Below, piece after piece: positions 44,701 through 56,700 of a DNA stretch of 64,000 nt. Origin of the DNA: Diadema setosum (Eukaryota; Echinodermata; Echinoidea; Diadematoida; Diadematidae); contig CM067076.1 of NCBI GenBank assembly GCA_033980235.1, positions 30,790,968 through 30,854,967 of the forward strand, written 5' to 3'. The notes beneath the pieces were generated by a model, which was given only the letters and a program-made list of their open reading frames with translations, had not been told where the DNA came from and searched no databases. The position numbers were made by a program, and so were the translations under genes. The stretch's first letter is position 1. Each line of letters begins with the position of its first letter.

Positions 44701-47700
44701 AGTGGCGGTACAATAGTTCAAACAACTGCGCTCTTTTTCTTGACGAATTCCAAGTGCTTTGTAAGACACGGGACACAGAATAGGAAAAACAGATTCATAC
44801 ATATACCTACACTGAGCTGAATAGTGTTGTTTTATAAGAAGACAGTTCACTGCCACATTAAAAGCAGAAAGACATCTACCTAAACCTGGATTTACTGTCC
44901 CAGTGTTCCAAGGTAGCTGATATCAGAAAAAATTTAAACTATACACCAAAGCAAAGTTCAACTTTAACTGCATTTTGTAGACAGTCCATGGATGTGAAAC
45001 ATTGATGACCTCAGTTTACATTATCAAAGGAAAATTAGTTAAGATGGATCTCTGCCAGATATGTACCAGCTGCACTTACATATACGGGAGGCCTGGGCTG
45101 CATAACAGGATACAGAGGTGTGAAGGAGCCATTCATCTCAGCAGTCACGGCTACACAGACAAAAAATTGAAATCAACCAATGTCTTGATTTAATGATGAC
45201 AAACACGTATCTTCAGTCAGAAAAGCCTCTTAGTTAAATACAGAAATGCATGAATATTTATATTACACATTGTTGAATCAGCACGATTATTCATGTAGCG
45301 TATTCCTAGTTTTTCTTTCTTTCTTTCTTTCTTTCTTTATCTATCTATCTATTTATCTACATATTCATTTATTCATTTATTTATCTACCTATCTATTTAC
45401 ATATTCATTTTTTGTGTGTATTTTTAATCTTGGAGGAGTGGCTGATTCAACCTTTGTCAAAGCCCCTATATGAAGTATGAAAAGTGAAATCAGTCATGGC
45501 AAGAATTTGTTGCACTAGGTTGCCTCTCCAAATAGAATCATACATACTGCAATCAAACTCTCGGTCTCCATGAATTTAACAAGTGATGGAATATGATACA
45601 TGCACGTAGCATGTAATACTGGTCTTTGGAGATCTACAATTCACGGAAAGGATGGTGTGTAGTAACAAGTTTTGCCCAGCTTCACAACATAAAGAAAGAA
45701 ATCCAAAAGCTATCAGGACATCACCTAGTTAGGAAGACATTTTTGAATAAAATATGAAACTTGCTGAAGATGCTTGTCTATTGTATATCCAGACAGTAAA
45801 GTTGGAAATGCATAGTGAACCACGCATAATCAACTGGCGTTAGTTGCTACTACGACCAAAGATCCTCCACTCCATAAGATGATCAACTCTCCTGATTTTA
45901 CATGGCCTCTGGGGAAATGGAAGTGGCTGCCGCCCGCTAGTGTTGAGTGGGTATGGATCGAATAAGCGTTAGCCTTTTGCAAAGGCAGCTCTCAATAATT
46001 TGTGGATGTGCACAGTCACAGCGAGTGTAGCGACCTGCGAGTAGAGCTGAGCAAGCTGTGTGCGAGTCTACCTCTCACTGTGACCAGGGAGGCGAGACGA
46101 AAACTCGCTGTGCACAGTCTTTTGGAAATCGAAATAATGATAATGATAATGATCTATTGATGCAGTTTTATGCACTGCACCAATTCTTAGGTTTACTCAT
46201 GATTTTTTTTTTTACAGAAAATTCCTTCTTTCATGTCTTAGCCTGTGTTGGTCCTACACAAACATATCGGGGAAAGTACAGATCACCTGGAAACTGTCCC
46301 CACTCAATGCTAGTTGGCGCACTCCTTAAAAATCCCACAATTCCAAGCGGCAGCGTTTCACTTTTTGACCGAGAGCTGACCATCTTATGTAGCGTGTAGG
46401 ATCTTTGTGACTACTTACTCTTTAGCCTTGCATTCAGCCTGTCTAGAGACTCCATAATCTTGGCTTCTTCTATGGACAGGGCACTGGGGTTCACTGGAAG
46501 AAAACAACAAAGAAAATTCATAGAACGCAGAACTCATTTTGCCAGAATTCCCTTGCTATCATTGTTTAGTTGTTGTTGCTGTTTTCAGTCTGACAACACT
46601 TTGTCACAGAGACAACTCAGCTTATTTCTTTATATATGTGTGTTTGTGAATACAAATAATGACCAGGTAAACTGAAGAATTTCACAAAACGATAAAAAAG
46701 GGAATACAGTTAAACTCGCCTAAGTCGACGTCGCATATGTCGAATAATCGCGTAAGTCGATGATTTTAAAAAGTCCCGATTTTTCCCCATTGACGTACGT
46801 GTATTAATTCACTCACAAGTCGAATTTTGTAAGTCGAATACTCGCCTAAGTCGATGAAATTCCAAGAACACTTTCATGGAAAAACCATTGAATTCACTAT
46901 GCCTAAGTCGAATAAGATTTTATTGTGTAATAAATCACTGTCATTTATTATTCATTATTTATTACTCATCATTATTTTGTTTGTCAGATGAGTTTGAGGT
47001 GACAAAAAAAAAAAATGCTCTAAAATCAAAATTCAAAGCGATCGCATGGGATCGTTTAACTCTCTTCGTATTTGGAGGTCCGCTGGTACAGCCCTGTCAG
47101 CTGTCGCGCTACGTACGTACAGCGTTCGTACAGTACACATGCGTTCATTTACATGTACAGTATTGAGCTTGCAGTGTACATGTAGCTTGACATTTGCAGC
47201 GCTGTGCAGTGGAGTGGTATAATGGATGAAGCTGCTGAGTTTTCAAAGCGGAAAGTAGGGGGAAAGTTACGGGCACGGGTAAATCAGAATTGCACCTCTA
47301 CACGCATTTCAAACTGGAATCAATCACTGCTCAAATATCGTTCATATTCACTTCCCCAAGGTTTAACAAGCTAGGGTGTAAAGTAATCGGACCTGTGCCA
47401 ATACTAATGCACTGTCCATGCAAAGTTAGCCGCGGCCCTGCTGGGCGACACGTGCTGCGGCACACCGCTCCAGCTCTCGGCTCCAGAGTAGACAACATAC
47501 ATGTACATTAAACATACATGTATGTACCTGTGGTGAGATTGTAAGTCGATTTTTTTTCGACTTACGCACAAGTCGAAAATCGCCTAAGTCGATGTGTTTT
47601 GCTCAGTCCCGAGAAGATCGACTTATGCAAGTTTAACTGTATACCTCAAATGTGAATTCAGTCCATTTTGCTTCTGCTCCTTTTAATGATTTGCTCTTTG

Positions 47701-50700
47701 TCAACACGCTCGTTTGTTTGAATCAACATTGTCATGATGGCATAACATATACAGAAGATATGCTTCAACCTGTTCCTGATCTATCCTGGCTCAAAGGAAG
47801 GACATCATGTACATACTGGTGACTACTGTTGATTTGTACACTGACTGACCTTGCGTAACCTGGAGCAACAAGCCTAAAAGTTTAAGAACACTAGTACCCC
47901 GTTTATACTGCGAGCGGGTTTTCGAGCCACCTCGAGGAGGTTCGAAAACCCGCTACGAAAAAGCAGGCTCTCGTCTGTTTAGACTGCGCAAGCGAAAGCA
48001 GGCCCGAGCGGGTCTTAGCAAGGTCACGGCTTCCGTTCCTATGGTAATCGAATTCCCCTCCGAAAACCGCTTTCGTGGCATCACGAAAGGAGGTTTCAGA
48101 ACCCGACCGGACCCGACCCGACCTGATCGCCTTTTCTGAATTCTGTCTGTTTATACTGAGCTGAAAGCCTGCTCGAAGCGGCTACAGGGGGTTTCAGAAC
48201 CCGCTTTTTCCTTAGTATAAATGGGGTGTATGACCATTTGAATGTCAGGGAGACAATCAATACATAATGTGGGTATCTGAACATAGTCCCTGCTGTAATG
48301 TTAACATGTACATAAGAGTGTTAAATGACCCCTGACCTCACCTTTCTGCTCTAGATGGGTGTACTGCTGCTGTTGCCTCGGCTGGTGCTGCTGATGCAGG
48401 ACGGCTGCGATGTCTGCCTCCTCAGCATTCTGCTGGACCATCTGCTCAGCCTGCTGGAAGGCTAACAGGCTCTCGGTCACTGCAGGGCCAGGGTAGGTCA
48501 AATGGGATATCAGTATTTGTACAGAAAATTACATTAATTTTGTTAGTAATCATTAATCATAGTCTTATTCACCCAGTGTAGCCTCTGCAGTGTTACCATT
48601 GCTCTTCTGATTGGCCTAGTCATTACTAATAGCCCTGCACTGTCAGGTACCCATATGCACCCGTGTCACAAAGGACATTGCAGGTATAAGACATCTTGTC
48701 TAGGGATAAACATACAATTGTATCAAGCAGAATTTAAAGATAATAAAAAGTTTTGGCACCTCAAAAGCTTCCCTGAATTTCCTTGTCTTGGTTTGTGTTT
48801 CAGGTTAAAGTACGTTGTCTGTGAGAATTACTCGCCCCAAAGTGCTCTCATGTCTTAGTAATCATGCAATAATGGTTTCGTACCAGAGCCAACGCTGTAC
48901 AGCGTCGATAAATATTGTACGAAACCACTGACTGCGACCAGCAGCGTGCAGCCCGGTGCAGCCCATTGTACGCATAGCTAACTGCGACCAGCATTGTAGC
49001 ATTCAGGATCATGACAGAATTAGTATCGCGGGTATCGCGGGTAAATGTCAACTTAAAATCCAAACATTTCTTCGATTTGAAGACTTACCAATTAACCCGT
49101 TGAGGACGAGTCCCGAGTATACTCGGGCAGGTGTCTATGGGAAATGCATGTTGTAGCAAAATCAGTCCGTCCTCAATGGGTTAAGTTGAAGTATTGAAAA
49201 CAGGCTTCGAACAACGTTTGGTCCTGTCAATAGTCCCTTTCTGTTCGAATTGATGATTGAATGTGACTCGGTCGAGAGGACCTTGGGAGAGCTACACACA
49301 CTGGATACCATGGCCAGCGCATGCGCACACAAACATCTTATCCGTTCATGGATTTGAAATTTGTGTGCGGGCTGCATGTGATGTGTTCGCATGCACTGGC
49401 TGTGGTATTCAGTGTACTGTCTGATGTAGCTCTCCTCAGGTCCTGTCAACCGAGTCACATTCAGTCATCAATTCGAACAGAAAGGGACTATAGGCAGAAC
49501 CAAACGTTGCCCGAAGCCTGTTTTCAATACTTCAACTTAATTGGTAAGTCTTCAAATTGAATTTATGGGATTTTAAGTTAACATTTACCCTGCGATACTA
49601 AATCTGTCATGATCCTGAATGCTACAATGCGAAGCCCGATTACGCTATGCGTATGGGACTGCTGGTCGCTATGCGTATGGGGCTGCTGGTCGCAGTTAAT
49701 TGCATGATTACTAAGACATGAGAGCACTTTGGGGCGAGTAAGTCTCACAGTGTTAGTTATATGAAAGGTACTTTAACCTGAAACACAAACTAAGACAAGG
49801 AAATTCAAGGACACTTTTTGCGGTACCAGAACTTTTTATTATCTTTAAAACCAGGACCTTTTGTTCAAAATTCTAGAGCCTCATCCATTATCTACTACAG
49901 TGCTTCAACAATGCATACACCTGAAACTTAGAGAGCTTACATGGTACAGAAAGTTATTTCCTATAAAAACAGTAAAATGATTGAAATTGCTGCAAGATAC
50001 TGTAGGTTGAGCAAACTAGCAAAAATGAGCAGAATATTTTGACCACTTTAAAATGCCTGTCAAACAACATAAAAAAAAAGCTTTGGCTATCATGTGATTG
50101 TGATGCCTTTGAGGCATTATTCATTGTCACTGTGCATTAAAAATTTGACCTTTTTCTTTAAGGAACAGCTTTCTCCATTACTCTGTTCCACATATGTTAT
50201 GGATGCAATATTCCTACCACTTATTAAAACACTCTTTACATTCATTTTCAACAGTGTTCAAAATTTCCAAGCTCAAGGTTGCTATCAGCACAGGTTTTGA
50301 AAGGTAAATTTTGTTTGAAGTAGCATACTGCTCACCATCTGGTTTGTGGCCAGTCACTCCAGATCTAGCTGGTCCTTTTTGACTGCTTTCTGGCACCACC
50401 TGATTGTTCGTCCTTGTTGCGCTGGAACCCCTCACATGGGGGCGCCGTTGATGGGCGGCATGCTGAACATGGGACCCGGAATCACTGTTTGTCCTCCATC
50501 GCGGGACTGCTGTCTGTCTGCGCAGGGTGTCCTGGTAGTGACTGAAGCGCGGCTTGTTGGCTGGAGGAGCCACGCGGAGATTCGCCGTTATCCTTTGGTC
50601 CTGGTGCTGCTGACTGGCCGATGACTGTCTCACTGTTGATGCCTCAGTGCCGTCATCGCGGGTATGCAAACAAGTCCTCACTTTATCCCACAACCAGTTT

Positions 50701-53700
50701 ATTTCCTCATCTGTTGGCGTCTTATCTAACCGTATTCCATTCTGAATAACCGGAGCAGACTTATCGCTGCCTTCCTCTCTCTCATCAGGATACTGCTTTG
50801 CTTCTGAGCCACGAGGAAAGCGATTGTTCTTCACCTGCGTACTAGTTCTCTCTTTCACATTCCCAGATTTTGGTCTGGGCGGAGTTCCAGTGACGACTGT
50901 CTCTGACCCTCCTCCTAACCTCTCCTGCACTGTCCTGGCACTCACTCCTGATACAAGCCGTGGTTTGCGAGAGGCTGGAGCAGCGCTGGTGATGGTTGAT
51001 TGAGTTTCCACACTTTCACCATCGTCGCTGTATTCCAAGTCTGTCCAGCGTACGCCTTTTTTCGGAGACCTGACACCATTTTGCTTGCCCATGTCCAGGC
51101 TGTCTTTCATGATGGCTGCTGCGAGGCCAGACACCCTGCGATCTTTGCCGGCGTTATCGGGTTTGTGCTTCTTCAGGATGCCCTTTGGTGGGGACATCAC
51201 CTGAGGAATGGTTTCTTCTGCCAGATTACTGTTTTCATGCTTGGTGACATCTTGGAGTGCTTCTTCTGAATTGTATCTGGTTTGGTACTGAAGGGGCCTT
51301 TTCGTCGCTCCTGGATAATGGGTCCTATGAGTCTGTGGCCCACTATGGCCAACGTTCTCCTGCGTTTGTGAAACATGCCCTCCACCTGCATATGACACTG
51401 TGGGTGCCACAGTAATGGCCGTTGCTGTTGTCTGTGAAGAGTATGGCTTCTGTCTTTGACTTGTATTGGCAGTTGGGGCACTGGAATGTTGGTGTATAGG
51501 AGGTTTGGTATTCTTTGCAACCGACCATGCTTGTGATGTTGAGTTTAGAGCATTATCCTTACTGCTGTCCGTGACATAGCTGTGATTTGCACTACTATTA
51601 TACCCAGCCTGACTATATGCATATCCACTGACATTCTTTGCTCTATCATTGTCAGCAACGCCCCTCACAGATCCTTCAGGATGATATCCATTGCTTGTCA
51701 TCCTACTGCGGTCATCAGCCTGATGCATTTTGCTGCTCAGTGCATCATTGTGGTTGAAATTTGAAGAACCACCTCTCATCAGCACATCATTGTGGTACAA
51801 GCTGTAATTTGCACGCTGGTCCTCCACTGTGTTTCCAACCCTTTCATACACTGGGGTTCCTTCATTCTCACCCTTTTGACCTGCGAGGCCTGTGGATGTC
51901 TTTCCATTGTGAAATCGTGCATTCTGTTGTTTTGTAGAATCTGGCTTCTGCTCCTCCAAGCTATCGACACTGGATAAGCTACCGCTCCTTTGTAAATGCT
52001 CCCCATCACTAGCCTCTCCACCAGTCTCAATCTGTATAGCCTGGCTAAATTCTTGCAAAGTCCTCTGCTGTTGTGCAAGTAGCTGCTGCTGCTGTTCCAC
52101 AATCTCCTGCTCTATCAGACTGGCTTGCGAGTCTACCCTACCTTGATTCACCACAGAACTTGGTGCACTTTGACCAGCTCTTCCATTAGTCCTAACCTCA
52201 TTTCTGGCCGCAACATCGGACGACACATTGGCATTGGTATCTAGGTATGATCCAGTGTAGTGGGATGGTGTCGGGTGCGTGGATGAATAGGCGAGTCCAT
52301 TTGACAGGTAGGAAGGCTGTCCTGAGCCATACTTGAGGGACAGAGAGGACGGCGTTCCCACCATCTGAAGCACATCATCCAGAGATGGAGTTCCGCTTGC
52401 ATAGGCTGTTGTGCAATTTAAAAGTGACAGACATGTGGAATTATTACCATGGAGAAGAGTTGTGTGGCAAAATATTATTTGTGCATTGAAGTTTCTAGAA
52501 CAGTAATATGTTTCTTTATGCAGACAATGTGAACAGTTAACAAGTACATTTTAAATGATCAGCATAGATTTCCATAAAAGAAAAACAAAACAAAACAAAA
52601 CAAAACAAAACAAAACAAAACTGGAACTATCAATGTTACTATGATGAAGCAAATTCATTGGGATACAAAAATGAACATTACATGACGTGTCCAACTGTTC
52701 CTGATTTGGGAAAGCAAGAATTATTCTTTATTTCAAATTTGAACATTTGACAACTCTGTCATGTAAATGACAAGCAATACAGTGTGTATCTCTTTGAGAT
52801 TTGCATACAATCTGTCTTTCAATTTGTCTTAATTTCCTAATCAGAAGTGAATGACTTATTGAAATTTATTTTTTTTTTCTTTTGCCAGAGTATAAGGCAT
52901 CAATCAGAGGGGCTTTTCTGAAGAATCTGGAATGTTTGTGTTGTTCATGTTACTATGTTCAGAAAGCTACTTTGATAATGAAGAGAGAGGTATTGTATAA
53001 TAGCATTCCTACACTGATTTGCATTAAGGTCTGTTCAAGTACATCCATACTATGCACAGACCAAAGGCTGCTAATGGAAATGAACAATGACACCGTGATG
53101 CCATATCAAATATTCTACCATGGCCATTCCGTACACACCGTATCATCACACATATCAGTAGAGAATAGACTTGTAGGTCAAACAAATTTAAAATGCCTCT
53201 ATCTGAGGGATGCATCACTGCCATATTAGTATATGTGACCCTGCATCACAAAACCAACAAAAGTCGCCAGACATGGATTTTTAGTTAAGAGAAGATATTG
53301 AAAGAGCAGATTCTAAGCTTTAAAATGATGTATAACCCTATTCTTTATGGACTCTCCTAACCTATCTAAATATTGGATAGAAAGTACACACTCTGGAAAG
53401 GTTTGAACTGAGAAAAGAGGTTCTGAAGTATAAGGGTCTATTCAAGTGCTTAATCTTTAGAAACCGTGCTGGCTGTGCGATGAATGGGACAAAAAAACAG
53501 GATGTAAACCACGGTAGCACGAACAATGAAGGGATTATCAGTTTAAGCTGAAATTGAGCATGCTGAATTAACACATTCTGTCCATATTGAATGCCAACTT
53601 TCAAGGTGGTAGCACTATCTATTCAAAAGTTATTAGAGTTGAAATTGAAGGGTGTGTAAAGGATTTTAAAGAAATGAAAAGGAACCTCTGACGACGTACC

Positions 53701-56700
53701 TAATCGCACTACTCTTCAAAAAGGGGTTGTAGAAAAACTGTTGAAAACACACTTTCCCGTTCATTTTATGACCCCAAACTTATGAATGATGTAAACGAAG
53801 AATAGCTCTTTCAGAAAGTATGAAAAACTCAAGATTGACTTGGTTGACCTGTTTCACCCTTTTTAGGTCCTCACGCAAAATCAAGGGCTGCGACTTTGTG
53901 TTTGTTTTGTGATGCACGGTCACATATAGTAACAACAAAAGAAAAAGTTTTCATGATAATGATGGCCTGTCCTAGAGATTAACAGAAACAAATGTACACA
54001 ATGTGGATATTACAAAGACTAATACATACAGCATGCAATGAATGCATGTGAGGTTCAACACATTGTAACATGGATTACACAAAAACTCTAGCTGCAAATG
54101 TTTGCAATACTGGTGTAAGAATAACCATAAAACTATAATGATACCATGAATTTCAACAACTGATGAGAAAAGTTCTAATATCATGATAATGACAGAGTCT
54201 TTTTGTCATTGTTAATCTCATTCAATGAAAATGATTACTGAGGATGAAAAAGCATGAATGAAGATAGCATTAGAGGAAAAGACGTACTTGAGCTACGAGG
54301 TGAGTCTAGACGGTAGCCCCGAGCCATCAGAATACCTTCCTGGAGGGGGGCGCCAGGATATGCAGGAGCTACAACAGGAGGACAATGGTGGAGAGATGAT
54401 GTAAAATTAGCTTTGGCTTTACTTTGTTTTTGTCAGTTCTTCACGAGTTTATAACGGCATTGAAACATGACACAAATGTGTAAGACTTTTGTATTATCAT
54501 TATTTTTTTTAATGTCATTATCAGGAGCCATCCAAAGCCTTCATATCTTGCTTTTATGATGGAGCCATGTTTAGAAAGCATGAAAAGTGTGATGGTTGCC
54601 TGGAAAGGTAAATCTTGTTGGAGAGCAATGATTCAAACATAAAGGTTTCAGAGCATGAAACATGTGAAGAAACAGAACAACTTTGGAGGCATGCCACCTC
54701 ATTGCAATTTGATAGGCTTACATCTGTTCAATGGCTTCTATGCAACTTTAGGTTCGAAGTAAATGTGAATGCATAGCAGGCTTATTATTTGAGGACACTA
54801 TTGAGCAAATCAGGACTTGATGACCACTGTCAATGCAAGTTTGAAAACACTCAGGATAGTTATTTAGAAACACCCAGTGTACACCAAGTCATCTTTGTTG
54901 ACCAATTAAGTGTCAAGTGACTACTGACACCATGACATTATTATTATTATTTTTTTTTTAGTCTTATTAATGTGTTTCCTTTGTTTGCAGTTTGTTTGGC
55001 TTATTAGTTACAGCTGTACTTTGGTTTTGCTCTCTTCATTTGATTTTTTTGCCCCCATAATTCAACATAAATCACCACTTGTATATGGCTACAATAGCTG
55101 TTATGTAATTGCTGCACTGTTATGGTAGGAAGGATAAGCTTTATATTAAAATATCTGCTACTACAGGAAAGAGAATAATTCTGAGTGCATGCACAAAATG
55201 AAAAGAAAAAAATCTGGTAACACCAATGGAAACCACTGAACAAAGTTAATATCTTTCTAAATATTCTGAGAATGCACTTCACAAAGTTGAAAGCCTTGAA
55301 GACTGAGTAACTTATCAACAGTAATGACATTCAATTGATGTTTACAACAAACTAACTAAAAACAACAACATAAACACTCAACTGACAAATCAAGGGTGAA
55401 AGTGTAAACTTGCAACATGCTGGCACTTGATGAAAAGTCAACAAAAGTGTATAAATTCAAATATCTACATGGTACATATTTGATACAAGATGCTAGTAAG
55501 ATTCGAGAACAGGAATCTCACTGGAGCCACACTCAAAATCACACAAGTTTTTATGATGTATCGGGGAGTATGAAACTATTGTTATCTTGTTGGAAACCAT
55601 CAAATATCATTAATATTACTGGTCATTTCTTCTTTTTTGCCAACTCTATATAGAGTAACAGCAGTACGCAATGTTGAACATTTTTTACTAGGTAACAGAA
55701 GCTTTGATGTTCTGGTAAAATGAACATCAAGTAATTCTGCAATGAACACAAGGCATATTCCATGCTTGGTGACTGATATTTCAATGAGAAGGCTGTTCTT
55801 TGCTGGTTCAAATGTGAATACTTCAATGCTCATTCGGTCTTGTTAAAGAAATCTTTACAAATATGTTTTTTCCTAATGAAAAATGGATCATCTTGAAAGA
55901 GGCATCTTGACTTTTCATTGCGGTGAAATTCCACGTGGCTGTCCTACCTGTATTGTTGTAATCCCCGTATTTCCTGGCGCTGCCCTTGTTCAATCTCTGG
56001 AAGCGGTTGGTTGCATCCCGCTGCCGTTGCCGTCGCTCGTCCAGTACTTCCTGCCGACGCTTGGCCTCCCTCTGCGCTTCCAGCTTTTTCTTGGACTCGA
56101 GGGCCCTGTCGGCAAAAAAAGACATACACTGTACTTAAAACTTGGTTCCCAAAGATCAACTGTAGAAGTGCTCTTTCGAGGCAAAATTTGGGGTATGCTT
56201 GACATTGTATGTACATATCAAGATGCATCTATTGACTTTCCTCAATTTTTCTAGTATCATCTCCTTACAAAACAAAACACAGCCCTAATTTCACATATTT
56301 TTCTCACAGGATCAAAAGGATGATCTGGAAGCAAAAGAGATGAAATAATCAATATGTTAATGTATACTTTGGAGTGGGATGGATGTATTCTACAATCAAA
56401 ATGTTGGATCGGGGGGTGTTTCATAAAGCTGTTCTTCAAGCTACGAACGACTTGAACAAGAATGGCTGGTGATGAGTTCTTGTGCTGAAATATTGAAATT
56501 CTGATACAGCACAAGTATAGCACATCAGAACTGATCACCAGTCGTTCGCAAGTTGTTTGTAACTTTAAGAACAGCTTCATGAAATTGGCTCTGGACTCCC
56601 TATATAGACTGGTGATAAATAACTGAAATATTATAAGCCTGACCAAGCACCTTGAAAAAAAAAAAAAAAAATGAGTCAATTTTGAGAGTGACATGGAGGT

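Larger units (their letters stand above)
43598..46418 (-). other. CEP126 introns, no further elements resolved
   Basis: Apart from exon 45080-45150 this is AT-rich non-coding sequence. A TTTC/TATC microsatellite lies at about 45311-45410. Confidence 0.5.
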
